A stretch of 64,000 nt of DNA, from contig CAZACW010000008.1 of the NCBI GenBank assembly GCA_964483785.1, forward strand, positions 1 to 64,000, written 5' to 3'. Positions 25,916-35,369 of the stretch are shown in pieces. The position numbers and the translations under genes were made by a program. Under the pieces are notes generated by a model that ran no database searches, was not told the DNA's origin, and saw only the letters and a program-made list of their open reading frames with translations. The DNA is from JABDGZ01 sp964483785. Its GTDB lineage: Bacteria; Omnitrophota; Gorgyraeia; Zapsychrales; Fredricksoniimonadaceae. Numbering within the stretch: position 1 is the stretch's first letter; every line of letters begins with the position of its first letter.

Positions 25916-26323
25916 ATTCGCCAGAAGGTTTTAACTTCTAAAGCATTAGCCCAAAAAGTAGCAAGATTTGCGGATGACGTCAAGGCGCAGGACATTGTGA
26001 TTCTGGACATGCGCCATTTGGTTAACTTTTGCGACTATTTTGTCATCGCCACAGGGACCTCTGACCGCCAGGTCAAGGCCGTTGCCGAAGGCATTGAAGA
26101 GGGCCTGGCCGGCGAGGGGATCCAGGCGCACCTCGGCCGAAGCTTAAAGTCCCTGGGCGGTCTGGAACATTCCCAGGAAAACGGCGCCTGGATATTGCTG
26201 GACATGGGGGACGTGGTGGCCCATATTTTCGAGCCCCAGGCCCGCGCATTTTACGCCCTGGAACATCTCTGGCAGGACGCGCCTAAGGCAGAAATCAAGC
26301 TTAAAAAAAGAGCTAAAGGATAA
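25916..26323 (+). CDS. rsfS: Ribosomal silencing factor RsfS, apparently with a non-standard start codon
   Basis: RsfS binds ribosomal protein uL14 and blocks subunit joining. The core is clear: DIVILDMRHLVNFCDYFVIA, TGTSDRQVKAVAEGIEEGL, GAWILLDMGDVVAHIFEP. The family N-terminal helix (LTSKALAQKVARFADDVKAQ) is encoded upstream of the first standard start in this frame (GTG at 25997), and no ATG, GTG or TTG occurs between an in-frame stop at 25886 and 25997. ATT at 25916 lies 5 bases after AAGGAAG and would give a 135-residue, normally sized protein, so an AUU start is proposed. Starting at 25997 would remove part of the conserved fold. A frameshift or assembly error is the alternative. Confidence 0.8.
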   Translation: MRQKVLTSKALAQKVARFADDVKAQDIVILDMRHLVNFCDYFVIATGTSDRQVKAVAEGIEEGLAGEGIQAHLGRSLKSLGGLEHSQENGAWILLDMGDVVAHIFEPQARAFYALEHLWQDAPKAEIKLKKRAKG

Positions 26324-26400
26324 GCGTTCAGCGATCAGCGTTAGGCGATCAGTAATAAGCATTTATTCTGACCCTTGAACGCTTTTCCCTGAACGCTTAT
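26320..26400. repeat. 12-bp inverted repeat spanning the rsfS-argS gap
   Basis: ATAAGCGTTCAG (26320-26331) is complementary to CTGAACGCTTAT (26389-26400). Between the arms GCGATCAG occurs twice and a further TTGAACGCTT is present. This may be a weak terminator or an internal-repeat spacer. Confidence 0.5.
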
Positions 26401-26405
26401 TTATT

Positions 26406-28076
26406 ATGTTCGCCGAGACCCGCCGCCAATTGCAGGCACTCATTGCCGCGTCCCTCAAATCCCTGGAAGGGGCGGGGGACGTGCCTGTCTTGATTGATGT
26501 GCCTGCGGACAAACAGCACGGCGAATTTTCCTGCAATGCGGCCCTGCAATTGGGCCGTGTCTTAAAAAAAAGCCCTTTAAGCATAGCCCAGCAGATCCTG
26601 CCCGGCTTGCAAGCTTCGGTCCAATCCAGCCCCTTACATCCTTTCATCCGCAGCATCGAGATCAAGGCCCCGGGCTTTATCAATTTTTATCTCTCCACAG
26701 AAGGATTTTATCAGGTCTTATATGATGTACTGCGCCGTCAGCAGGATTACGGCTGTTCGGATTATGGGGCCGGCCTTTCCTTTTGCCTGGAATTTGTCAG
26801 CGCCAATCCCACCGGGCCCTTGACCGTGGCCCATGGCCGCCAGGCCGCGGTGGGGGACAGCCTGGTCAATATTCTTTTGGCCGTGGGGTTTGACGCGCGC
26901 CGGGAATATTACGTCAACGATGAGGGCAATCAGATCAATATCCTGGGCAAATCCATCCAGGCCCGCGCCCAGCAATATTTGGGCCAGGAGGTGGCCTTCC
27001 CTGAAGATGGTTATCAGGGCGATTATATCCGCGCGATGGCCGAAGCCTTTGTACAAGCCAAAGGCATCAAAACAACAGCGGATCTGAAGGAATGCCAGGA
27101 GGCGGATTTCCGGCGCTTTGGCGTGGATTATCTCATGGCCATGATCCAAAAAGACCTGGAAGATTTTGGGGTGCATTTTGATATCTGGTCTTATCAGTCC
27201 AAGATCGCGGATGCCAAGGCCATTGCCGAGGTTTTGGCGGACCTTTGCGCCAGGGGCTTTATCTATGAACAGGAAGGGGCCTGGTGGTTTAAATCGACCT
27301 TATGGGGCGATGACAAGGACAGGGTGGTCCGCAAAAGCGACGGGCAATACACGTATCTGGCCCCGGACATTGTTTATCACAAGGACAAATTCGCCAGGGG
27401 ATTCAAGCGCATCGTCAATATTTTAGGGCCTGATCATCACGGCTACATTCCCCGCATCAAGGCCGCGGCCGGGGCCCTGGGAAAATCCGTGGATGATCTG
27501 GACATCCTGATCGTGCAATTGGCCACCATTTACCGCGGCGGCAAGGAAGTGTCCATGTCCACCCGGCGGGGCGAATTCATTTCCTTGCGGGAGGTGATGG
27601 ATGAGGTGGGCCGCGACGCGGGCCGGTTTTTCTTTTTGATGCGCCAGGCCAATGCCCATCTGGAATTCGACCTGGAGCTGGCCAAAAAGCAAAGCGCGGA
27701 AAACCCGGTGTATTACATCCAGTATGCCCATGCGCGCATTCACAGCATCATCCGCAAGGCCAAGGACGAATACCATTGCGCGCCCAAGACCAAGGATTTG
27801 GGCCTCATGCAGGCCCCGGAAGAAATTGATTTAATGCGTAAAATCGGGCTTTATCCTGATATACTGATCGGGTGCGCCAAGACCCTGGAGCCGTTTTCCC
27901 TGGTCAGATATCTGCAGGAAGTGGCCGGAGCTTTCCATAAATTTTACGATTCCTGCCGCGTCCTGGATGAACACAAGGAACTTGCGTCTGAGCGGCTGGC
28001 CCTGATTGAGGCCGCGCGCATGGTGTTAGGCAATGGATTAAAATTGTTGGGAGTTTCCGCTCCTGAAAAAATGTAA
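26406..28076 (+). CDS. argS: Arginyl-tRNA synthetase
   Basis: 556 residues, class I synthetase. The N-terminal Add-1 domain covers ~1-110. The HIGH-type signature is degenerate, ANPTGPLTVAHGRQAAVGD, as usual for ArgRS. EYYVNDEGNQINILGKS follows, then GPDHHGYIPRIKAAAGALG and a KMSKS-like VSMSTRRGEF. The C-terminal DALR domain has VYYIQYAHARIHSI and ends LGVSAPEKM. Charges tRNA-Arg in the cytoplasm. Only 9 bases separate it from recJ, so they are probably co-transcribed. Confidence 0.97.
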   Translation: MFAETRRQLQALIAASLKSLEGAGDVPVLIDVPADKQHGEFSCNAALQLGRVLKKSPLSIAQQILPGLQASVQSSPLHPFIRSIEIKAPGFINFYLSTEGFYQVLYDVLRRQQDYGCSDYGAGLSFCLEFVSANPTGPLTVAHGRQAAVGDSLVNILLAVGFDARREYYVNDEGNQINILGKSIQARAQQYLGQEVAFPEDGYQGDYIRAMAEAFVQAKGIKTTADLKECQEADFRRFGVDYLMAMIQKDLEDFGVHFDIWSYQSKIADAKAIAEVLADLCARGFIYEQEGAWWFKSTLWGDDKDRVVRKSDGQYTYLAPDIVYHKDKFARGFKRIVNILGPDHHGYIPRIKAAAGALGKSVDDLDILIVQLATIYRGGKEVSMSTRRGEFISLREVMDEVGRDAGRFFFLMRQANAHLEFDLELAKKQSAENPVYYIQYAHARIHSIIRKAKDEYHCAPKTKDLGLMQAPEEIDLMRKIGLYPDILIGCAKTLEPFSLVRYLQEVAGAFHKFYDSCRVLDEHKELASERLALIEAARMVLGNGLKLLGVSAPEKM

Positions 28077-28085
28077 GAGGCATTG

Positions 28086-29759
28086 ATGAAACGCTGGACT
28101 CTCCAAGCGCCCAATCCGCAATTGCGCCAAAGCTTCAGTGATGAATTAAACATCCATCCCATCATCGCCCAGCTGTTGATCAACCGCCAGATCACGACCG
28201 TACCCCAAGCCAGGGTATTTTTGTCGGCGGAGATGACCACCCTTAACAATCCCTTTTTATTGACGGACATGGACCGCGCCGTGGCCCGCATAGAATTGGC
28301 CAAGCAAAGGGCGGAGAAAATCCTGATCTTCGGCGATTATGACGTGGACGGTGTCACCTCGTCGGCCTTGCTGCGGCGTTTGTTCGATCAACTGGGCCTT
28401 GAGACCATCAATTATATCCCTCACCGCATGGAAGAAGGCTATGGCCTGAATGCGGAGGTGGCGGATTTTGCCAGGGACCAGGGCATTCACCTATTGATCA
28501 CCGTGGACTGCGGCATCAATGCCTTTGGGCCCATCGCAAGCATCAAGGCCGCCGGCATCGACGTGATCGTGATCGACCACCATGAACCCGATGGCCCTAA
28601 AATCCCCGCGGCCCTGGCGGTGATCAATCCCAAAAGACAGGACTGCCTGTATCCGTTTAAAAATTTGTCCGCCGTGGGATTGGTGGCCAAATTAATGCAG
28701 GCGATCCTGGGCGAAATCCCTAAGGAAGACCTGGATTTGGTGGCTTTAGGCACCGTGGCAGATGTGGTCCCTTTGCTCGGCGAAAACCGCGTTTTTGTCA
28801 AAAACGGCCTTCCCTTTATCGAGCGGACCAATAAGCCAGGGCTTCAAGCCCTGCTGGAAGTGGCGAAAATTGCCGGCAAAAAAATGAAGCCGTCCTATAT
28901 CGGGTTTATTTTAGGCCCCAGGATCAACGCGGCCGGCCGCATGGACTCTGCCAGGATTTCCCTGGATTTGCTCTTGTCGGAAAACGCCTCCGACGCCCAT
29001 GCCCTGGCCCGCAGCCTGGAAGCGCACAATCAAACCCGCCAAAGAATGCAGACCGAGGTGGTCTCAGAGGCCTTGCGGATGATTGAGGCGGATGAGAATT
29101 TAAAGAGCCAGGACATCATCGTGGTTCATAAGGAAGGATGGCATAAAGGGGTCTTAGGCATCGTGGCCAGCCGCATTGTGGATAAATATTACCGGCCCAC
29201 CGTGGTGATTTCCGTGGAAGAGGGGCTGGGCACCGGCTCAGCCCGTTCCATCGAGGGCTTTCATTTAAATGAAGCGTTAGGCGCCTGTTCCTGGGCCCTG
29301 GAAAATTTCGGCGGGCATAAAAGGGCCGCGGGACTGCGTCTGAAACATGATAATATCGAGGCCTTTCGCATTGCAATCAATGCCTTTGCCCAGCAGGCCC
29401 TGACCCAGGAACAATTCATTCCCAGTTTAAATATCGACTGCGAAATCAGTTTTAAGGACATTGATATGGGCTTAGTCGAGGTGCTGGGCAGTCTGGAACC
29501 TCATGGGGAGGGCAATCCCGCGCCCTTATTTTGTTCCCGGAAGGTGACGGTCAAAAGCCCTCCGTCTGTATTGGGCAGGGACACCTTGAAATTTTGGGTC
29601 AGCGATGGCAATAAGACCTTCAGCGCCGTGGGCTTCGGCATGGGGTCCTTGAAAGATTCCGTGAAATTAGGTGCTGTGGTGGATTTGGCGTATACCTTGG
29701 GGATTGATGATTGGAACAAGGCGCCGGTTGTCCAGCTGGTATTGAAGGATATAAAATAG
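28086..29759 (+). CDS. recJ: Single-stranded-DNA-specific exonuclease RecJ
   Basis: 557 residues. The DHH phosphoesterase domain carries ILIFGDYDVDGVTSSALL (Asp-rich motif), LITVDCGINAF and VIDHHEP; the DHHA1 domain has GVLGIVASRIVDKYYRPTVV and FGGHKRAAGLRLK, followed by an OB-like C-terminal part with EPHGEGNPAPLF. A 5'-3' ssDNA exonuclease in recombination and mismatch repair. ATG at 28086 is preferred to the TTG three bases earlier. Its 3' end converges on rpmB. Confidence 0.96.
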   Translation: MKRWTLQAPNPQLRQSFSDELNIHPIIAQLLINRQITTVPQARVFLSAEMTTLNNPFLLTDMDRAVARIELAKQRAEKILIFGDYDVDGVTSSALLRRLFDQLGLETINYIPHRMEEGYGLNAEVADFARDQGIHLLITVDCGINAFGPIASIKAAGIDVIVIDHHEPDGPKIPAALAVINPKRQDCLYPFKNLSAVGLVAKLMQAILGEIPKEDLDLVALGTVADVVPLLGENRVFVKNGLPFIERTNKPGLQALLEVAKIAGKKMKPSYIGFILGPRINAAGRMDSARISLDLLLSENASDAHALARSLEAHNQTRQRMQTEVVSEALRMIEADENLKSQDIIVVHKEGWHKGVLGIVASRIVDKYYRPTVVISVEEGLGTGSARSIEGFHLNEALGACSWALENFGGHKRAAGLRLKHDNIEAFRIAINAFAQQALTQEQFIPSLNIDCEISFKDIDMGLVEVLGSLEPHGEGNPAPLFCSRKVTVKSPPSVLGRDTLKFWVSDGNKTFSAVGFGMGSLKDSVKLGAVVDLAYTLGIDDWNKAPVVQLVLKDIK

Positions 29760-29777
29760 GGGGGAGACAGAGTCTAT

Positions 29778-29794
29778 GCAACCCCGGGGGTTGC
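29778..29794. repeat. ACAACC-type dispersed palindrome, copy 3 (short)
   Basis: GCAACCCC-G-GGGGTTGC, a perfect 17-bp palindrome in the 54-base gap between convergent recJ and rpmB. The central CAACCCCGGGGGTTG matches the other copies; outer bases differ. It may serve as a terminator for both genes. Confidence 0.8.
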
Positions 29795-29813
29795 GGTGGT
29801 CCTGTTCCTTATT

Positions 29814-30041
29814 TTAAGCCGCGCGGGTGATTTTATTGGCCTGGATGCAGCTGGTGCAGACCAAGGCCCTTTGCACCCTGCCGTTGATGGAAATTTTGAT
29901 GCGCTGGAGATTAGGGAGCACCAAACGGAAGCTTTTACCGACGATTTTAGAACCTGCCCCGCCTTTTTTCTTTTCCATACCGCGTCTTTTGTATTTGCGG
30001 CCGGAAGCAGGGCTTTTAGCGCAGACAATGCAGGATCTCAT
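29814..30041 (-). CDS. rpmB: 50S ribosomal protein L28 (zinc-ribbon form)
   Basis: 75 residues starting MRSCIVCAKSPASGRKYKRR. The L28 signature is RLVLPNLQRIKISINGRVQR, and two CxxC pairs (CIVC near the N-terminus, CTSC near the C-terminus) indicate the zinc-binding version. The start at 30041 is chosen because GAGGT lies 6-7 bases upstream on the minus strand; a longer reading to 30059 adds unconserved residues. It stands alone on the minus strand with its own promoter. Structural component of the large subunit. Confidence 0.93.
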   Translation of the reverse strand: MRSCIVCAKSPASGRKYKRRGMEKKKGGAGSKIVGKSFRLVLPNLQRIKISINGRVQRALVCTSCIQANKITRAA

Positions 30042-30089
30042 GAATGACCTCGATTGCAAAATGTTAGGGACTTAAAAATTTGAATCTTA

Positions 30090-30117
30090 ACTATAATTGA
30101 TTAAGTTCAATTGTCAA
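30090..30117 (-). promoter_or_regulatory. rpmB promoter
   Basis: On the minus strand TTGACA, 16-base spacer, TATAGT (+ strand 30117 down to 30090), about 48 bases before the L28 start. The consensus -35 and the distance fit a ribosomal protein promoter. Confidence 0.7.
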
Positions 30118-30139
30118 GGTTTTTATACCTTACCAATCC

Positions 30140-31858
30140 ATGGATTTGACCCAGCTGCCCGCCTATCAAAAACGCCGTTTCGTCCCTGAAGGGGCGGATT
30201 TAACCGATGCCGCGGCTGTTCTGGCCTTGTATGAACAGCTCGAAATTCGGGAGATCGCCTCAGCCAAGGAATTGGAGCAATGGCTGTTGGACCGCTCAGA
30301 ACTGGACGCGGCCCTCTCACAAGCCGGTTCGGTCCTTTATATCCGCATGACCTGCCAGACCGATGATCCTCCGACCGCCGGCGCCTACACCAAATTCATC
30401 GAGACCGTCCCGCCGGCAGTCAAGCCTGTCAACGACCGATTAAACCGCAAATATCTTCATATGAACAAACGCTATCCTCTGGAGGCGAGGCGATACCAGG
30501 TGTATGACAGGGTCGTGAGAGCTGATATCGAACTTTTTTGCGAGGAGAATGTGCCCTTGCAGACCAAGGTGGATTTATTGAGCCAGGAATATCAGACCAT
30601 CTGCGGGGCCATGACCGTCTCCTTCGAGGGCAAGGAACAGACCCTTCCGCAAATGGCCAAATATCTGCTGGACAATGACCAGGACCTGCGGGAGCGCTCC
30701 TGGAGGGCAGCGGCCGAGCGGCGGCTCAAGGACAAGGACAAGCTTGAGAAAATATTTGAAGAGATGTTGAGCTTGCGCAATGCCATCGCCCAAAATGCCG
30801 GGTTCGAGCCGTTTACCGCTTATCAGTTTAAAGCCTATCACCGTTTTGATTATACGCCCCAAGATTGTAAAAAATACCATGAAACCGTGGAGAGGTTGAT
30901 CGTGCCCTTGCACGGCAGGATCATGGAAAAACGCCGCCAGCAGATGAAGCTAAAGACATTAAGGCCGTGGGACACGGCGGTTGATCCTATGGGCGCTGAA
31001 CCATTGGCCCCGTTTAAGCAGGTCCACGAGCTCATTCAAGGCACCCAGTCGATTTTTGATGCGCTGGACCCGGATTTCAGCGCGCAATTTCGGGAAATGG
31101 AGCAATTAGGCTTGCTGGATCTGGCCAGCCGCAAGGGCAAGGCGCCCGGCGGGTATCAAAACACTTTAAGCGAGGCCCGCAAGCCTTTTATTTTCATGAA
31201 TGCCGTCGGTATCGATGATGATGTGCGCACACTTCTGCATGAATCCGGCCATGCCTTTCACGCCCTGGCCTCGGCCCAGGACCCCATCGTTGAGTACAGG
31301 CATGCGCCCATGGAGTTTTGCGAAGTGGCTTCCATGGCCATGGAACTTTTATGCAGCCGGCATTTGGGCCGCTTTTACGGGCCGCAGGATTTGCGCCGCT
31401 CCAACCGCGAACATTTGGAAGGGATTGTCCAGACCCTGGCCTGGGTCGCCACGATTGATGCTTTTCAGCACTGGCTGTATGAACATCCCGGACATTCCCC
31501 GGATGAACGCCGGCAGGCCTGGTGCGCTTTCTATGAGCAATTCGGCGGGCAATTCATCGACTGGGAAGGGTTGACCCAGATCAGGGACCATCTCTGGCAC
31601 AGGCAGCTGCATATTTTCGAGGTGCCTTTTTATTACATCGAATACGGCATTGCCCAGCTGGGTGCTTTGCAGGTGTGGCTGAATGACCGCAGGAACGGTT
31701 CCAAGGCCCTGGCGGATTACAAGAGCGGGCTGGCGCTGGGAGGGTCTTTGTCCGTCAAAGAATTGTACAGCGCCGCCGGCATCCGTTTTGATTTTTCCGA
31801 AACGATCATCAAGCCCTTGATGGATGCCGTGGCCCAGGAATGGGAACGGCTGTCTTGA
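30140..31858 (+). CDS. M3 family zinc oligopeptidase (PepF/oligoendopeptidase F-like)
   Basis: 572 residues, all-alpha thermolysin-like metallopeptidase. The zinc motif HESGHAFHALASAQDPIVEY (HExxH) is followed 25-30 residues later by the third ligand region APMEFCEVASMAMELL. PGGYQNTLSEARKPFIFMN precedes the site, as in oligoendopeptidases. No signal peptide, so cytoplasmic peptide turnover is likely. There is no clear Shine-Dalgarno sequence, and a TATACC box ends 10 bases before the ATG. Overlaps the next start by one base. Confidence 0.92.
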   Translation: MDLTQLPAYQKRRFVPEGADLTDAAAVLALYEQLEIREIASAKELEQWLLDRSELDAALSQAGSVLYIRMTCQTDDPPTAGAYTKFIETVPPAVKPVNDRLNRKYLHMNKRYPLEARRYQVYDRVVRADIELFCEENVPLQTKVDLLSQEYQTICGAMTVSFEGKEQTLPQMAKYLLDNDQDLRERSWRAAAERRLKDKDKLEKIFEEMLSLRNAIAQNAGFEPFTAYQFKAYHRFDYTPQDCKKYHETVERLIVPLHGRIMEKRRQQMKLKTLRPWDTAVDPMGAEPLAPFKQVHELIQGTQSIFDALDPDFSAQFREMEQLGLLDLASRKGKAPGGYQNTLSEARKPFIFMNAVGIDDDVRTLLHESGHAFHALASAQDPIVEYRHAPMEFCEVASMAMELLCSRHLGRFYGPQDLRRSNREHLEGIVQTLAWVATIDAFQHWLYEHPGHSPDERRQAWCAFYEQFGGQFIDWEGLTQIRDHLWHRQLHIFEVPFYYIEYGIAQLGALQVWLNDRRNGSKALADYKSGLALGGSLSVKELYSAAGIRFDFSETIIKPLMDAVAQEWERLS

Positions 31859-32391
31859 TGCGCAAATTGTCCCACGAGGAAATCGTCAGCCGTCAAGTCC
31901 AGAAAGCCAATCATCCCAGACTGCCTTTGTGCGTGGTCCTCAATAATGTCCGCAGTCTGCATAATGTGGGCGCCATTTTCAGGACCGCTGACGGCGCCGG
32001 GATTGAAAAAATATGGCTGTGCGGGATCACCGGTTATCCGCCCCAGAGCGGCATTGCCAAAACAGCTTTAGGCGCTGAAAATCATGTGCCCTGGGAATAT
32101 AGGGAAGATGTCATTCAACTTCTTCAGGAATTGAAACAGCAGGGTTACCAGATCGTGCTTTTAGAGCAGATGCAGGGCAGTGTGGCCCATGATTGTTTCA
32201 AGCCCAGGCCGCCGGTGTGCCTGGTGATCGGCCACGAGGTGGAAGGGATCAGCCAGGCCCTGTCCTCCTGGACGGATGCGGCCATGGAAATCGAAATGGA
32301 AGGGATCAAGAATTCCCTGAATGTCGCGGTGGCATTCGGAGTGGCCGTGTATCAACTGCGTTCTCAATTAAAGACCATCCATTCCAGATGA
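31858..32391 (+). CDS. SpoU/TrmH-family RNA 2'-O-methyltransferase
   Basis: 177 residues with the three SPOUT motifs: NNVRSLHNVGAIFRTADG (motif 1), CLVIGHEVEGIS (motif 2) and EMEGIKNSLNVAVAFGVAVY (motif 3), the deep trefoil-knot SAM site. It lacks the N-terminal substrate-binding domain of rRNA-type RlmB, so a tRNA ribose methylase is more likely than an rRNA one. ATG at 31858 overlaps the preceding stop (TGATG); an upstream in-frame codon at 31840 lies inside the peptidase gene. Confidence 0.92.
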   Translation: MRKLSHEEIVSRQVQKANHPRLPLCVVLNNVRSLHNVGAIFRTADGAGIEKIWLCGITGYPPQSGIAKTALGAENHVPWEYREDVIQLLQELKQQGYQIVLLEQMQGSVAHDCFKPRPPVCLVIGHEVEGISQALSSWTDAAMEIEMEGIKNSLNVAVAFGVAVYQLRSQLKTIHSR

Positions 32392-34451
32392 AAACCAAGG
32401 AAATCCTTTTTTTAACAATCCCCTTTGTGCTGTGGGCCGGCTGTTTTTTTCCGTTCTTCAGGGGCCATCTGCATTTGGAAGCGGATGCCGCGCCTTACGC
32501 CGATCAAATCGGATTTTACACGGATCATTTAAGCCAGGGGGTGTTTCCGCTGTGGGGCCGCGACATGGTCAACGGCGTGCCGTATCATTTTTTCTTAAGG
32601 CGCGTCGGCGATGTCAATCCGTTCTTTTTTTTGATGGTGGCGCTGAAATGGTGCGGCGTACCTGCCTCTGCCGCCTATCTGGTTTTTCTGGGGCTGTATT
32701 ATTTTTTGGCGGGATTGGCGGTCTATTTGATCACGCGCCTGCTGCTGCAGGAGCCTTTTTACGCCTTTGTAGGCTATGTGCTTTTTCTTTTTTCCTCCTG
32801 GGGCGCGGAATTATTTTACAATTACATCATCATCATTTTCGTCCCCTTGATCTGGTTCTTTTATTTTCTGCTGTCCTTCAGCCGCCAGGCCCGCCGGCCG
32901 TATTTTTTGGGCATGTGTTTTTGCGCCGGCCTGCTGGCGACCACCTATATCCCGTTTTTCTTTTTAACGGTCCTGACGGTGTTTGTCTTTTTTATGGTCT
33001 TGTTGTACTGGAAACCGGTCGCTGAATTTTGGAAAAACAGTCTTGCCTTTATGGGCCGCAACAAGGGTCTGACGGCCTTCGGCCTGGTTTTTCTTTTGGT
33101 TTCCTGCATCCCGGCCCTGCTGTTGTACAAGGAATCCAAAAGCGGGGAATTTGTCCTGCCCGGCCGCCACTCCGGCGCTGACGCGCCCTCTGCAGTGGCC
33201 GTGGGCCTGGAAAACGCGGCCAGCGGAGACCTTGTCAGCCACGGCTATTTTGACCGGGTCTTTGATGACCACGCGAACATCGACATGGGGGACATCTTTG
33301 TCCCGTATGTGTTCTTCCTGCTTTTGCTGACAGCCATTTTGGCCAGTGCCAGCAGGCTCATCTACTTTCTGCTGTTGAATATCCTGGCGCTGTCCTTGAT
33401 CACCGTGACCTCGGCCGCCGGGGTGCACCGCTTTCTTTTTGAGCATTTGGTCATCTTCAAATATATCCGGCAATTGTATTATTTTTTCTGGCTGGCCATG
33501 CTGCCCATGGCCGTGCTGTTGTCCGTCGCCGCTTTTCAGTCGTTTATGGCACAGCTGGAGAAGTCCCCGCGGCAGGCCTGGTGGCTGATGTATCTGGTCA
33601 TGGTCCATTTGGGCTTCATGGTATTTTTGTCCACCCGCCAGGGCGTGCTGTGGGGCGCCTGGGCCGCCGTATTTTTGACCCTGGCCTATTTTTTGGTCTA
33701 TCTTTTATGCAGCCCCTCGATGTCCTATCCCGCCGGATTTGTCATCCTATTTCTGGCTGTTTTGATTCAATCCACGCAGGTTTACGGCCATTTAAAGGCC
33801 AAAATTGAAAAATCCCAGTCAGACACTGTCAGGTATTATCAGACCCATCATGTCCAGCGGACCCAAAAATTGGAATTGTATTACACCACTCCCTGGCTGC
33901 AGGATTTGATCGACCATATTAATCCGGATGTGCTGGGCGAATATCGGATGGTCCCTTTTATGATGTATGACAATGTGGCGCCCTACGAGGAGAGCCCGGA
34001 GTTTTTCCAAAAGCTCGAAACCATGATGGCCTCCGGCGCCAATCTGGCTTTTGTCCCCAAAGCGCAAAGCCATGCCAAAGACTGGGTGATTGACCCTCAG
34101 GCCGCAAGCCAGGCAGATGCGGATCCTTTACATTCCGGTCAATTGTCTATCCTGCATCAGGACACCAACACATGGATTTTAAAGTCCCATTTGTCCAAAA
34201 GTAAATTTCTGGTGATCAAGGACAATTATCACAGCCAATGGCATGCCTTGATCAACGGGCAGGCCGCGCCTGTGCTCAGGGCCGATGTGTCCTTTATCGG
34301 ATTATGGCTGCCCGCGGGCGCCTCGGACATTGTGGTCCGCTTCGCAAGCCCGGGGCGCTACTTTTTTCACATGGCCCTGGTCCTGCTTTTTGCCGGGACA
34401 TTTTTGTATTTATGTGCGCTTTTTAAAATCGAGGGACGATGGCAAGCGTGA
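32388..34451 (+). CDS. Multi-pass membrane protein of the YfhO type
   Basis: 687 residues with about ten to twelve hydrophobic helices (for example ILFLTIPFVLWAGCFFPFF, LGLYYFLAGLAVYLITRLLL). The first extracytoplasmic loop has an acidic pattern (HLHLEADAAPYADQ), as in GT-C proteins. The C-terminal soluble part matches the YfhO family: LVIKDNYHSQWHALINGQAA and FIGLWLPAGASDIVVRF. YfhO proteins are implicated in glycosylation of cell-envelope polymers; the substrate here is unknown. The start at 32388 overlaps the previous stop (ATGA). Overlaps the TPR gene by 13 bases. Confidence 0.85.
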   Translation: MKTKEILFLTIPFVLWAGCFFPFFRGHLHLEADAAPYADQIGFYTDHLSQGVFPLWGRDMVNGVPYHFFLRRVGDVNPFFFLMVALKWCGVPASAAYLVFLGLYYFLAGLAVYLITRLLLQEPFYAFVGYVLFLFSSWGAELFYNYIIIIFVPLIWFFYFLLSFSRQARRPYFLGMCFCAGLLATTYIPFFFLTVLTVFVFFMVLLYWKPVAEFWKNSLAFMGRNKGLTAFGLVFLLVSCIPALLLYKESKSGEFVLPGRHSGADAPSAVAVGLENAASGDLVSHGYFDRVFDDHANIDMGDIFVPYVFFLLLLTAILASASRLIYFLLLNILALSLITVTSAAGVHRFLFEHLVIFKYIRQLYYFFWLAMLPMAVLLSVAAFQSFMAQLEKSPRQAWWLMYLVMVHLGFMVFLSTRQGVLWGAWAAVFLTLAYFLVYLLCSPSMSYPAGFVILFLAVLIQSTQVYGHLKAKIEKSQSDTVRYYQTHHVQRTQKLELYYTTPWLQDLIDHINPDVLGEYRMVPFMMYDNVAPYEESPEFFQKLETMMASGANLAFVPKAQSHAKDWVIDPQAASQADADPLHSGQLSILHQDTNTWILKSHLSKSKFLVIKDNYHSQWHALINGQAAPVLRADVSFIGLWLPAGASDIVVRFASPGRYFFHMALVLLFAGTFLYLCALFKIEGRWQA

Positions 34452-35350
34452 TGCGGTGGGTGTTTGGCCGGGTGGCCGTGGTGTACCTGATCGTGTTCGT
34501 GTTCGGGTGGACCTGCCTTGACCTTAAGACAATCGGCCTTAGGGTCAAGATGCGCCATTTAAATGATTCCATCCCGGATTTCTCGGACATGATCATATTT
34601 GAAAAAGACCCCAAGAACAAAAAGGACATCCAATGGCAGCCGTACAGGGATTATTTCGAGCTGATCGGGCAATATATGCCGAATGATGTGGTGGCCCGGC
34701 AATTGCTGGGCTATGTGGAATATTTCACGGGCCAGCAGGACAAGGCCGAAGATCTTTTTAAAGGCACTTCCTCCGTGTCCGGGCACCTGCTGTTTTGGTC
34801 CAATTTCAATTTGGGCGTCCTGTATTATAAAAAGGAAATGTGGGCCCAGGCCGCGGAATATTTGTTTAAGGCCGTCTCTTCCAGCCCCCAGCTGGCCTTG
34901 CTGTTGATGCGTGATTCCATCATGTACAAGCAAATTTTTTCCAGCTTGTATTTCAAATTTTCCCTGGAACATGAGCTCAACATGGCCCAGGCTCAAGCTT
35001 ATATCTTGTTGTTGTCCTGTTATTATAAGACCGGACAGCTTGATAAGGTGGTGCTGATGGCCAATTGGGGGCTGAATAACCCGGACCTGCCGCTCAAGGA
35101 CGCCTTTTATTATTACGAGGGGATGGCCTTGCTGGGCATGGGCCAATTCGAAAAGGCCGTGATCATGTTTCAGAAAAGTTTGGATGTCGAAAAAGGCAAT
35201 CCCGACGTTTATTTCTATTTAGGCGAAATATATCAGAAGGCCGGCCAAATGGGCCAGGCCAGACAGCTCTTACAGCTGTCTTACGCGCTTCATCAGAAGA
35301 ATGATCCCCGGTTTCCATATGAAGACCATATCGAGCTTAGATTTTTCTAA
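34439..35350 (+). CDS. Membrane-anchored TPR protein
   Basis: 303 residues. One N-terminal transmembrane anchor (VAVVYLIVFVFGWTCL), then an extracytoplasmic helical domain with TPR-like repeats, clearest at AFYYYEGMALLGMGQFEKAV and VYFYLGEIYQKAGQMGQARQ. TPRs mediate protein contacts. Its 13-base overlap with the YfhO-like gene suggests they work together, perhaps as a membrane glycosylation module. ATG 34439 with GAGGGA upstream is used; ATG 34451, overlapping the upstream stop, is also possible. Confidence 0.78.
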   Translation: MASVMRWVFGRVAVVYLIVFVFGWTCLDLKTIGLRVKMRHLNDSIPDFSDMIIFEKDPKNKKDIQWQPYRDYFELIGQYMPNDVVARQLLGYVEYFTGQQDKAEDLFKGTSSVSGHLLFWSNFNLGVLYYKKEMWAQAAEYLFKAVSSSPQLALLLMRDSIMYKQIFSSLYFKFSLEHELNMAQAQAYILLLSCYYKTGQLDKVVLMANWGLNNPDLPLKDAFYYYEGMALLGMGQFEKAVIMFQKSLDVEKGNPDVYFYLGEIYQKAGQMGQARQLLQLSYALHQKNDPRFPYEDHIELRFF

Positions 35351-35369
35351 GTCCTCTCAAGAGAAGTTC

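Noticed and set aside
26320..26400. rsfS-argS inverted repeat as an intrinsic terminator
   Set aside because: The loop would be 57 bases and there is no T-run; kept only as a low-confidence repeat.
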